NCBI GenBank assembly: GCA_017479285.1
Contig: JAFVCL010000002.1
Span: 1-58,513 of the forward strand
Direction of reading: 5' to 3'
From: Lachnospiraceae bacterium
Lineage (GTDB): Bacteria; Bacillota; Clostridia; Lachnospirales; Lachnospiraceae
Length of the DNA stretch: 58,513 nt
The notes below the pieces were generated by a model. That model made no database searches and had not been told where the DNA came from. It was given only the letters and a program-made list of their open reading frames with translations. Position 1 is the first letter of the stretch. Each line of letters begins with the position of its first letter. This document shows positions 8,234 to 15,504 of the stretch, one piece after another. The position numbers and the translations under genes were made by a program.

Positions 8234-8406
8234 CTAAAGCTCCTTCCGATACATTAGTTTACATAATTCATTTTCCGCCGGCATAAAGAATTTAAAGTAT
8301 ATTGAAATACAGTGTTTTCAGTTGCGCAAGCGGTTGCTCTATTGTGAGTATAGCAATTGCGGAAGCTACTGTCAAGAGTGGATTTGAACTTTCCCATAAG
8401 GCAAAC

Positions 8407-8437
8407 AAAAAGAGCCGCCCGGCCAAAAGGGCGACTC
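8407..8437 (-). terminator. Terminator of the map-fur operon
   Basis: Stem GAGCCGCCC (8412-8420)/GGGCGACTC (8429-8437) with one wobble pair; TTTTT follows on the minus strand. It lies about 80 nt after the stop of the Fur-like gene. Confidence 0.8.
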
Positions 8438-8513
8438 ACTAAATGTGTTATTAAATTCAGTTGAAAAATACTGCTTAAAGTTTTTAGTTGGAGCGACTTA
8501 AAGCTATGTCTTT

Positions 8514-8945
8514 TTATGAGGCGCAGTCGCAGCTTCTCGCATCTACGCTGGCAACCTTCCTGCCCTCAAGATACCCGTACTCCTCAAGTCCCTTCTGGAT
8601 TACCCGGTTCCAGTCAGCCCCCGAGAGCTCCAGCATACTTCCGTCCTCGAAGCTTACGGTGCAGGCTATCTCGTTGCAGGTAAGTGTTCCGCAGGCGATA
8701 CGGTACATATTCTTCCTGCTTATCGCCCCGATGTCCTCAAGGGTATTTATCATCCGGTACACAGTTGCGCTGCCGATGGACTTGTCCTTCTTGGAGGCCT
8801 TGTAAAATATCTCCTTGCAGCTTCCGCAATCCTCCTCGAGGATAATATCGAGAAGCATGAGGCGCTGCTTTGTTATTCTAAAGCCCCTCTCCCGGAGCCT
8901 TTGAACAATAATATCTTTTTGCATATTAGCTACTACTTTTGGCAT
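8514..8945 (-). CDS. Fur-family transcriptional regulator, atypical C-terminus
   Basis: A 143-residue protein whose first 85 residues form the Fur winged helix (RERGFRITKQR, SATVYRMINTLEDIGAISR). Fur, Zur and PerR repress metal or peroxide genes. The C-terminal half is unusual: the histidine-rich metal sites (HHHH or HxH forms) are absent, and only cysteines remain (CGTLTC, EIAC, CDC). Metal sensing may use cysteines or be lost. It lies 12 nt after map, and a 7-1-7 Fur-type palindrome sits before map, so autoregulation of the pair is likely. The specific metal or signal cannot be stated. Confidence 0.82.
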   Translation of the reverse strand: MPKVVANMQKDIIVQRLRERGFRITKQRLMLLDIILEEDCGSCKEIFYKASKKDKSIGSATVYRMINTLEDIGAISRKNMYRIACGTLTCNEIACTVSFEDGSMLELSGADWNRVIQKGLEEYGYLEGRKVASVDARSCDCAS

Positions 8946-8957
8946 ATTTTTCTCCCG

Positions 8958-9830
8958 TTACCAGCTTAAGACCTCGTGACCATCTTCGGTTACCAGCACC
9001 ATGATCTCCCACTGTGCCGAGGGCTGTCCGTCCGCAGTGGAGACCTCCCAGCCGTTTTCCTTGTTGGTCTTTATCTTTTCCTTGCCCATATTAACCATCG
9101 GTTCTATCGTAAAGATCATCCCCGGAACAAGAAGCATATCCGTCCCGGCCTTTGTATGATAGCCCACCCAGGGATCCTCATGGAACTCAAGCCCGACTCC
9201 GTGACCGCCGATCTCTCTTACGACCGTATATCCCCTGTCATAGCAGTAATCATGTACCGCCTGTCCCATATCCCCGAGAAATCCCCAGGGCTGTACCTTC
9301 TCCAGTCCGGCGTATACTGCTTCCCTTGTAGTATCAACGAGCCTTCTTTTTTCCTCGCTCACATTGCCTATACAGTACATTCTCGACGAATCGGAAAAAT
9401 ATCCGTTAAGGATAGTTGAACAGTCTACATTGACTATATCTCCGTCCTTAAGATAGACTCCCTTGTGGGGATAACCGTGGCACACCTGCTCGTTTACGGA
9501 TGTGCAAACACTGTAGGGATAGCCCTCATAGTTAAGCGGCGCGGGAATCGCTCCTGCCCCGTAGGTGATCTCGTTTACGATATCATTGATCTTGGAAAGC
9601 TCCATTCCCTCGCAGATTTCCTTGTCAAGTGTATCGAGGATCTTTACATTTATAACGCAGCTCTCTTTTATCTTCTCTATCTGCTCCGGAGTCTTTATGA
9701 TATCGTGATCCGGCACTCTTGCTCCCTGCAGCTGGTATTTCTTTATCTTTGCATCAAAAGCCTCGTGGCACTGTTTGTATTTCTTTCCGCTCCCGCACCA
9801 GCAGGGATCGTTTCTTCCGATCTTAACCAT
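8958..9830 (-). CDS. map: Type I methionine aminopeptidase with N-terminal SEC-C zinc motif
   Basis: A 290-residue enzyme that removes N-terminal methionine from new proteins. Residues 1-22 form a SEC-C motif (NDPCWCGSGKKYKQCH), a small zinc finger also found at the end of SecA that probably helps ribosome docking. The catalytic domain keeps all five metal ligands: D136, D147, H210 in GGHGVG, E243 in FTIEPM and E275 in AQWEIM, as well as H118. Start at 9830 follows AAGGAATTAAAG. It shares a transcript with the Fur-like gene downstream. This looks like an extra, SEC-C type MetAP; another copy is often present in ribosomal protein operons elsewhere in such genomes (family knowledge). Confidence 0.95.
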   Translation of the reverse strand: MVKIGRNDPCWCGSGKKYKQCHEAFDAKIKKYQLQGARVPDHDIIKTPEQIEKIKESCVINVKILDTLDKEICEGMELSKINDIVNEITYGAGAIPAPLNYEGYPYSVCTSVNEQVCHGYPHKGVYLKDGDIVNVDCSTILNGYFSDSSRMYCIGNVSEEKRRLVDTTREAVYAGLEKVQPWGFLGDMGQAVHDYCYDRGYTVVREIGGHGVGLEFHEDPWVGYHTKAGTDMLLVPGMIFTIEPMVNMGKEKIKTNKENGWEVSTADGQPSAQWEIMVLVTEDGHEVLSW

Positions 9831-9857
9831 CTTTAATTCCTTCTTATCCTTTTTATT

Positions 9858-9872
9858 TGATAATGAATATCA
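9858..9872. promoter_or_regulatory. Fur/PerR-type 7-1-7 operator
   Basis: TGATAATGAATATCA matches the 7-1-7 Fur-box pattern TGATAATnATTATCA with one mismatch. It lies 28 nt before map in the map/nrdG divergent region, and the second gene of the map operon encodes a Fur-family protein. Confidence 0.6.
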
Positions 9873-9884
9873 ATTTCGCCAAAG

Positions 9885-9900
9885 GTTAGTTTATACTAAC
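9885..9900. promoter_or_regulatory. Second palindrome in the map/nrdG divergent region
   Basis: GTTAGT-TTAT-ACTAAC is a perfect 6-bp inverted repeat with a 4-nt centre, about 100 nt before nrdG. It may be an operator for either gene; the regulator is unknown. Confidence 0.4.
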
Positions 9901-9998
9901 ATAGCAAAAAAGTCAATATAATATTGCTTTTTAGATGTCCAGACTTTATTATATACAATAACAAAAAGCCGTAACAAAAACTTGAAGAGAGAGCTTAT

Positions 9999-10604
9999 AT
10001 GTATTTTGGTGTTATAAAGAAAAACGATATAGCGAACGGTCCGGGGGTAAGGGTAAACCTCTTTGTAAGCGGCTGCACACACAAGTGTAAAGACTGTTTT
10101 AACGCGGAGACCTGGAATTTCAATTACGGAAGGGAATTTACAGGGGATGAAGCGCAGGAAATACTCGACGCACTTGCTCCCGATTATGTCGCCGGGATGA
10201 CCTTTTTAGGCGGAGAACCCATGGAGCCGGCAAACAGGAGTACTGTTCTCGAGCTCTCTAAACAGATAAAGACCCTCTATCCGTATAAAACCATCTGGAT
10301 ATACAGCGGTTATCTCGCCGAGGAGCTCCTTGCGAGAGCCGGGATCTGGACTTCCGACAGAGTTCCCACATACCAGCAGGTTCCGAGGAACAGGGTGCTG
10401 CCGGACTATAGCCCTGCTGCCGATGCCGATGACCTCGCAGCACTCCTTAAGCTTACCGATGTCCTTGTGGACGGAGAATATGTAAGAGAAAAAAAGAACC
10501 TCCGGCTCAAGTTCAGAGGTTCCGAAAATCAGCGTATTATCGATATGATAGAAACAATCTCGCAGGGTCGCATCGTCCTCGCCGACTACAAGGACCGAAC
10601 CTGA
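9999..10604 (+). CDS. nrdG: Anaerobic ribonucleotide reductase activating protein
   Basis: A 201-residue radical-SAM enzyme. The cluster motif CTHKCKDC (C26, C30, C33) binds the 4Fe-4S centre that cleaves S-adenosylmethionine to install the glycyl radical on NrdD, and FLGGEP is the usual SAM-binding GGE strand. The N-terminus (YFGVIKKNDIANGPGVRVNLFVSGC) is typical of NrdG. This supports anaerobic growth. Its partner nrdD is not next to it, whereas the two are commonly neighbours. The gene stands alone, divergent from map; what follows is pseudogene debris. Confidence 0.92.
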   Translation: MYFGVIKKNDIANGPGVRVNLFVSGCTHKCKDCFNAETWNFNYGREFTGDEAQEILDALAPDYVAGMTFLGGEPMEPANRSTVLELSKQIKTLYPYKTIWIYSGYLAEELLARAGIWTSDRVPTYQQVPRNRVLPDYSPAADADDLAALLKLTDVLVDGEYVREKKNLRLKFRGSENQRIIDMIETISQGRIVLADYKDRT

Positions 10605-10637
10605 AGTTCCACTTTTCAGCATACCCCTGTTACCGGT

Positions 10638-10800
10638 TTAAACAGCTTTTCCGAATTCAAACCATTTGTGCTCGATGATCCGCGTCCAGGGCATCAAGTT
10701 CCTCCTTGTGACCAAAATAATCCGTGTTTAATCTGACTTCAATCCCATCCAACATTTTTTCAACCATTTTGGTATATCCGCCAATGGGAATTCCCTGGTA
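10638..10800 (-). pseudogene. glf: UDP-galactopyranose mutase (glf) fragment
   Basis: On the minus strand, codons from 10800 encode YQGIPIGGYTKMVEKMLDG followed by a strand ending NTDYFGHKEELDAL. This matches the mid-region of Glf, which makes UDP-galactofuranose for surface glycans. Shortly afterwards another frame reads RIIEHKWFEFG and a stop at 10638; RIIEHK is a separate conserved Glf block lying further along the enzyme. The full protein has about 370 residues, so the N-terminus, the stretch between these blocks and the C-terminus are gone. The 5' edge abuts an inverted-repeat element at 10803, which may have caused the truncation. Confidence 0.62.
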
Positions 10801-10802
10801 CA

Positions 10803-10878
10803 AAAGTGTCCGCTACATAAAAAAAGGACAGCTTTGTACCACTAACTCCCCAAAAAAGGACACCCGTGCGGACACTTT
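10803..10878. mobile_element. Short inverted-repeat element, possible transposon-end relic
   Basis: AAAGTGTCCGC (10803-10813) and GCGGACACTTT (10868-10878) are perfect 11-bp inverted repeats 54 bp apart. The inside is A-rich with two similar AAAAAAGGACA blocks and no coding capacity. It lies exactly between two decayed genes, which fits a MITE or leftover insertion-sequence end; a plain hairpin is the alternative. Confidence 0.4.
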
Positions 10879-11021
10879 ATATGATACGGTTTTCTTGTAA
10901 CCAAGTGTATGAACGAAGGAATCCCATATATAAAAAACGGATTACGATCTAATCATCACTTGCCTTGCAAGATTCCACTTGCAACAGAACCTACAAGATT
11001 TTATAATGAGGAGGAAAAGAT

Positions 11022-11376
11022 ATGTCAGATACCAGGGTCAATAAGGAACACAAGGACAGACTATTTTCGTTTATTTTCGGGAAAGAGAAAAATAAAGGCT
11101 GGACTCTTTCGCTTTACAATGCGGTAAATCATTCAGACTATAAAGACCCCGGAGATATTGAAATAAACACTCTCGATGACTGAGAACAGATCGGAGGTCG
11201 AAATGATGTGTTTAACAGAATATGATGAAGCTGAAACTATGAATATGTTTAAAGAGGAAGCACGACAGGAAGAACACAACTCCTCTGTACGGAAGCTTGC
11301 TGAGCATTATGTCAAAGAAAATCCCTCTCTTTCAATGGAAGAGGCACTCAAAAAGGCTTCGGATATTTTGAAGTAA
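11022..11376 (+). pseudogene. Rpn-family recombination-promoting nuclease (PD-(D/E)XK) remnant
   Basis: After a strong GAGGAGGAAAAGAT site, ATG at 11022 opens 53 codons (MSDTRVNKEHKDRLFSFIFG, then WTLSLYNAVN and SDYKDP) identical in style to the N-terminus of Rpn-family putative transposase/nuclease proteins, ending in TGA at 11181. An overlapping frame, 11176-11376, continues with RSEVEMMCLTEYDE, FKEEARQEE and ALKKASDILK, which is the charged C-terminal tail of the same family. The catalytic middle of roughly 150-200 residues is absent. The gene was shortened by an internal deletion with a frameshift. It cannot be an active nuclease; the 53-aa and 66-aa products could still be made by coupled translation. 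Confidence 0.7.
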
Positions 11377-11410
11377 AAATATCCGCGCCAGTCGCACCCT
11401 CGCGATGCTT

Positions 11411-12133
11411 TTAGCATCCATAGCCTCCCATACAAAGGCCGCTGCCGCCGCAGCAAAGGTTCAGTATAAGATTCGCCAAGCATATCCTTGTACATATCGT
11501 ACTTGCCCGGCTCTGGCCGTAGCCGTATGTTGTCTGGCGCTGTGAATACCAGCTTGCACCGCTCTGGAGCTGTGAAAGGAGCTGTCTGTACTCGAAATTG
11601 TCCGGTTCAAGCGCAACTGCGCGTTTTGCGTGTTCAAGCGCCGCAACAGAGTTTTGAAGTCCCGAATGGGCTATTGCGCTGTAATAATACCATCTTGCAT
11701 TGCGGAGGCTCTCCTCCATACCGTCAAGTGTATTTCTCGCCTCTTTATAATACCCGCTTCGGATATAATTCCCCGCCGCACGAAGTCTGGCATCATCCTC
11801 ATACCCGGTCGTCTGGCCCGAGCCGCCGAATCCGTTTCCATACCCGTACTCAAAGCCCCGGTAGGTACGGCTGTAGCCTCCCGTTTCCCCATATCCGGAA
11901 TTACCGTAGGCAGAATTCCCGTAACCGTAGTTACCGGTATATCCCTCCGTCTTTTCCTTCATGATCTGCTGGTAGGCAGCCTGTATCTGCTTAAACTTCT
12001 CCTCGGCCTGTGCCTTGTTTGGATTGTTTACATTTGCGTCCGGATGGTAACGCCTGCTGAGCTGTCTGTATGCTTTTTTTATCTCCTCCTCGGATGCGCT
12101 TCTTGAAACGCCGAGGACTTCATAAGGATCCAT
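11411..12133 (-). CDS. DnaJ-domain protein with Gly/Tyr-rich linker and TPR-like segment
   Basis: A 240-residue J-domain protein. Residues 1-62 form the J domain ([13 protein letters not shown] at 30-32) that stimulates DnaK ATP hydrolysis. A Gly/Tyr/Asn-rich low-complexity linker covers about 65-110, then one or two TPR-like helices ([33 protein letters not shown]). The tail is hydrophobic and cysteine/glycine-rich ([15 protein letters not shown]), which might bind metal or touch the membrane. It lacks the zinc-finger and substrate domains of true DnaJ, so it is a specialised co-chaperone. It is the last gene of an operon with a DUF5685 protein and a membrane zinc-ribbon protein. Confidence 0.85.
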   Translation of the reverse strand: MDPYEVLGVSRSASEEEIKKAYRQLSRRYHPDANVNNPNKAQAEEKFKQIQAAYQQIMKEKTEGYTGNYGYGNSAYGNSGYGETGGYSRTYRGFEYGYGNGFGGSGQTTGYEDDARLRAAGNYIRSGYYKEARNTLDGMEESLRNARWYYYSAIAHSGLQNSVAALEHAKRAVALEPDNFEYRQLLSQLQSGASWYSQRQTTYGYGQSRASTICTRICLANLILNLCCGGSGLCMGGYGC

Positions 12134-12164
12134 CTGTAATTTCCGTTCTTTCTAAATACTTTCC

Positions 12165-13004
12165 TTAGTTCTGCTGCCGTTTTTTGTTCCTGTCGCTTAA
12201 AGTCTTTTCAAACTTCCCCCACACCCCCGAATAAAGTATATTCCGGAGAATCTCCACATTATCTATGACAGGCAGCATCTCAAACTGTCTGCAGCACTGC
12301 GACATCATCATCGCCAGTATTTCTCTTATCTCATCATCAAATCCGGGTTTTCCGTATCTGTCCTTAAGGGGATTGAATCTGTTTTTTTTGATATCGCTCT
12401 CAATGTCGTCATAAGCATCGAGTATATAAATAAATTTTCCGAGATTATATCCGAGAGCCGACAGAGTATCCTTCCACTCATCGTCCCGCTCAGCCATGAT
12501 CTCACTCATTATATCGCCGAAAAAACCCGATATCAAGTCGATATCCCTGCTGTCTGTCTTTTCAAGTCCGGATATCTTATCCAGCAGATCCCTTATCCTG
12601 TTCTCCTTCTCCCTGTATGCCCTTCTTTTTTTGCAGCTGCTCTTCCTCAGCATACAGCCGAAGCAGGCCCTGAAAAACTTTTTATCATCCTTCCAGTCGT
12701 CCTCACATTTATATAGCGAGAGCAGGACATTCATATCCGCGATGTAATCTATCTCTCCGTTGGAAACATACTCATGCCGTTCAAAGGGATGGGCGATGCA
12801 GACACATTTCCTCGTGGCGGTCTCCGGCTCATACAGAGAGCTCAAAAGGATCGCCGCAAAGGTCATATCATAGCTTAAGGTTATCTGTCCGAGGGCTCCG
12901 TACCGCCCTAGCAGGCTCTGACACAGCCCGCAGTAATACGCGTGGTAGACATCAAACTCCTTAAATTTCATTTCTGCTTTGTTTATGGTAATATATCCGA
13001 ACAT
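12165..13004 (-). CDS. DUF5685 family protein
   Basis: A 279-residue, apparently all-alpha protein with paired cysteines (YCGLC near residue 30, CFGCMLRKSSC near 115-125) and an aspartate-rich helix (YILDAYDDIESDIKKNRFNP near 205-225) that resembles the metal-binding helices of polyprenyl-transferring enzymes. I recognise the DUF5685 pattern; no function is established for it. Start at 13004 follows GGAGCTTTCC. It lies between a membrane zinc-ribbon protein and a J-domain protein on one transcript (gaps 17 and 31 nt), so the three may assist a common membrane or folding task. Confidence 0.75.
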   Translation of the reverse strand: MFGYITINKAEMKFKEFDVYHAYYCGLCQSLLGRYGALGQITLSYDMTFAAILLSSLYEPETATRKCVCIAHPFERHEYVSNGEIDYIADMNVLLSLYKCEDDWKDDKKFFRACFGCMLRKSSCKKRRAYREKENRIRDLLDKISGLEKTDSRDIDLISGFFGDIMSEIMAERDDEWKDTLSALGYNLGKFIYILDAYDDIESDIKKNRFNPLKDRYGKPGFDDEIREILAMMMSQCCRQFEMLPVIDNVEILRNILYSGVWGKFEKTLSDRNKKRQQN

Positions 13005-13021
13005 GGAAAGCTCCGTCTATT

Positions 13022-13420
13022 TCAGCTCTTGCGAATAAACTGTTCATAACACTTACGGCATCTTATCTCTATCCTTCCGCGCCCCCTGGGTACGCGAAGC
13101 TTCTGGCCGCACCTCGGGCATTTAAATACCTTGTATTTTCTTCCCTCCGTAAAAAAATACCTGATCCGCGCAAATCCGTTACGCACCCATGCGGTATGCT
13201 TAAGAAACCACGCATTCTCACGGTATCTTGCGGCTCTGTTTTTTGAGAGCATTCTGAAATACTCGTAAATGATTATCAGTATCGCGGCTATATAAACATA
13301 GGGTACGGTGAAGATCGAGATTGTAAACAGCACCATGGCAAAAGCCATGAGAAATATGCCTAACTGATCCTGGCCGTATCTCCCGTACATAAACCGCTGT
13401 AATCTGTCCCTGAATCCCAT
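13022..13420 (-). CDS. Small membrane protein with C-terminal zinc ribbon
   Basis: A 132-residue protein: a short basic N-terminus (RDRLQRFMYGRYGQDQ), two close hydrophobic segments (about residues 20-55), a basic linker and a zinc ribbon (FKCPRCGQKLRVPRG and IRCRKC). ATG at 13420 is chosen because GGAGG lies 8 nt upstream; an earlier in-frame start lacks a site. The ribbon should face the cytoplasm (positive-inside rule). First gene of the operon with DUF5685 and DnaJ-domain proteins. Function not known. Confidence 0.75.
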   Translation of the reverse strand: MGFRDRLQRFMYGRYGQDQLGIFLMAFAMVLFTISIFTVPYVYIAAILIIIYEYFRMLSKNRAARYRENAWFLKHTAWVRNGFARIRYFFTEGRKYKVFKCPRCGQKLRVPRGRGRIEIRCRKCYEQFIRKS

Positions 13421-13565
13421 AAAAAAACGCCTCCGCTCTAAAATCATAAAGATCTTTGTTTCTTATAACTTTAAAGGAATCGAAGGCAAATCTCAATTAA
13501 ATAAAAATAAATTTTTCTAAATTTGTTATAAAGGAATCCCGTTGTCCGGCGCGGTCCCGATACCT

Positions 13566-14501
13566 CTACTCATGCAGTCTGTGTATCATCCTAAAGGCCG
13601 TCTCATACTGGTTTATCATGGCACTGTTATGGGCAAAAAACACTATTCCGTCCGTGGAAGCCGTTATCTCTTCCCTGAGGGAGCCGTCGAAGGGGTCCAG
13701 GATCTCGGCCATCTTTGTGCCGTATCTTACATCCTCGCCGCAGACAACCTTGCTCCGGAAGAGTCCGCCCCTGCCCGCGTATACATCCGTAAGATCATCC
13801 TCATAGAGCATGTGGCTTATAAACCCGGAATGGCACTCGTACCGTATTATCCCCATTCTCGTAAGAAACCTTAAAACAGCGGAAACAGCGCCTTTGGCAG
13901 CTTTCTCGTCTATATTCTCCGTCTCCTTTGTGAAGATCGTAAAGGCGTTTCCCGACTCGGTCTGGAGATTATAATTCATCGTTGTCGTATCGATAGGCAG
14001 GGGGCGTCTCACAACGACATATGGAAGCCCGAAGAGGTTTGCAAGAGAGGAGTTGGTGTGCTCTGTCTCCATCATCCTTACATGGGGTACGCATTCGGAC
14101 CTCTCGAAAAAGGAAGTAAACTGGATCGTGTAGGTATATTCCTTTATCCTGTCGTATATTCCTCCGGCAAGCCTTGATATAGGCTCTCCGCCGGTCTTTC
14201 CGGGGAAGCATCTGTTAATATCAAGATTCTTTACACCGAAAAAATTGTTCTCGAGATTAAAGGCATAATAGTTGGCACAGGGGATTACAAGTATCTCTTT
14301 GTCGTTTGCGATGGCACCGCTCTTTTCAAGCTCCTCGAGGGTTTTTACAAGTCTGCCGCATATATAAAGCTGCTGGTTTTCTCTCCCTCTTGTGGGGCCG
14401 ACAATGCACGCGGCACGCTGTCCGGACCCGAATCTGAAGCCCTTGACCTTCATATCCTGCCGGTATGTAGATTTAAAGGTATAAATATCTTCTCTTTCCA
14501 T
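13566..14501 (-). CDS. Aspartoacylase/succinylglutamate desuccinylase-like protein lacking catalytic residues
   Basis: A 311-residue paralog of the upstream enzyme with the same fold markers: NLDINRCFPG, and a C-terminal barrel-like domain (AEILDPFDGSLREEI, TDGIVFF). Compared with its neighbour, the zinc histidine of GTHGDE is R38 (PTRGRE), the second zinc histidine of DIHAS is F128 (IQFTS), and the general-base glutamate of VIEMG is R165 (VVRRP). Only E41 and R97 remain. It is unlikely to bind zinc or hydrolyse amides, so it may be a regulatory or structural partner of the active enzyme. Its start is 1 nt after the stop of that gene, which points to coupled translation. Confidence 0.75.
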   Translation of the reverse strand: MEREDIYTFKSTYRQDMKVKGFRFGSGQRAACIVGPTRGRENQQLYICGRLVKTLEELEKSGAIANDKEILVIPCANYYAFNLENNFFGVKNLDINRCFPGKTGGEPISRLAGGIYDRIKEYTYTIQFTSFFERSECVPHVRMMETEHTNSSLANLFGLPYVVVRRPLPIDTTTMNYNLQTESGNAFTIFTKETENIDEKAAKGAVSAVLRFLTRMGIIRYECHSGFISHMLYEDDLTDVYAGRGGLFRSKVVCGEDVRYGTKMAEILDPFDGSLREEITASTDGIVFFAHNSAMINQYETAFRMIHRLHE

Positions 14502-14502
14502 A

Positions 14503-15447
14503 TCAGAACGCCCCCGTTAAGATCCTCGCAAGCAGATCCCCCTCACTCACCACCGGGTATATCCGCTGCGTAAACAATAATCCGGACTGCTGCGTAACTA
14601 TCCTTAAAGGCTCCCCGCCGCTGAAGGGATCAAGAATTTCCCCTATAACATCCCCGGCCTTTACAAAATGATTATGCTCGGTCAGCGGGATAAAGATGCC
14701 CGCCTTTTCGCTTCTTATAAACTCCACGCTTCCGTCACTGGAGATTGCGGGAAGATGTGTCCGGGGTCTCTGACCCATCCACATTCCCAGCTCGCAGAGT
14801 ATATTGAATATCCCGTCCACTATCTGGTCGCCGTAGGGCTTGTTTATCTGGTGTCCCTGCCCCATCTCGATAACAAGAGTCGGCACTCCCATAATATTCA
14901 TCGAATGGGCAAGGGTGGATTCATGCACCGTCGCGGTGGCGTTCATCCAGATCATATCGGCGTTGGTAAGCTTTGCGAAAGGAAGAAGGCCCTCCGCAAA
15001 TTCCTCCGCAAGACGAACCTGGGGAATCTCCCTCACAAATATATCGCTGGCATGGATATCAAGAACAAGATCGGAACCTGCCAGACTCTCCACGATACCG
15101 CTGCTTACCCTGTCCATGAGATTGCCGCCCGCGCTCCCCGGAAAAGTCCGGTTCATATCCGCATTATATAAAGGGTTATTCTTGCTCGCCATATCTATTC
15201 CGAAGGGATTCAGAGCGGGATAAATATCCACTATCCCCATCAGCTTCTCCGGAGCCTCGGAAATCCGCCTTGCGACCTCATAACAGATATACTGACCCTC
15301 CAGCTCGTCTCCGTGGGTTCCGCTCACGATGGAGAGCCTGCCGGGAGAATTTATCTGCGTCTGCGGCTCTATCCGGTTTCTGAATATTTTATATGTCTCC
15401 CCCACGGGAAGCTCAAACTCCAAAACTGTTTCTCTCATATTTATCAC
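14503..15447 (-). CDS. Succinylglutamate desuccinylase/aspartoacylase family zinc deacylase
   Basis: A 314-residue M14-like metallo-hydrolase that removes an acyl group from an N-acyl amino acid or related amide. The zinc site H45/E48 (GTHGDELEG) and H132 (LDIHASD), the substrate arginine R100 (NADMNRTFPG) and the base E194 (VIEMGQG) are all present. A C-terminal hammerhead-like domain follows (AGDVIGEILDPFSGG). No signal peptide, so cytoplasmic. The exact substrate is unknown; no arginine-degradation genes are near. It is translated directly ahead of a catalytically dead paralog, and a perfect terminator at 15458-15487 isolates the pair from the TetR gene upstream. Confidence 0.85.
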   Translation of the reverse strand: MINMRETVLEFELPVGETYKIFRNRIEPQTQINSPGRLSIVSGTHGDELEGQYICYEVARRISEAPEKLMGIVDIYPALNPFGIDMASKNNPLYNADMNRTFPGSAGGNLMDRVSSGIVESLAGSDLVLDIHASDIFVREIPQVRLAEEFAEGLLPFAKLTNADMIWMNATATVHESTLAHSMNIMGVPTLVIEMGQGHQINKPYGDQIVDGIFNILCELGMWMGQRPRTHLPAISSDGSVEFIRSEKAGIFIPLTEHNHFVKAGDVIGEILDPFSGGEPLRIVTQQSGLLFTQRIYPVVSEGDLLARILTGAF

Positions 15448-15457
15448 CCGGGTTACG

Positions 15458-15487
15458 ATAAAAGGCAGGAGAGATGCTCCTGCCTTT
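15458..15487 (-). terminator. Terminator after the TetR gene
   Basis: Perfect 11-bp stem AAAGGCAGGAG (15461-15471)/CTCCTGCCTTT (15477-15487), 5-nt loop, TTTTAT following on the minus strand. Confidence 0.88.
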
Positions 15488-15504
15488 ACATTTTTTGCGG
15501 TAAA

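Noticed and set aside
10206-10622. A 138-codon minus-strand frame across the nrdG end
   Set aside because: Antisense to nrdG with no start signal or family likeness; the real minus-strand relic there is the glf fragment further right.
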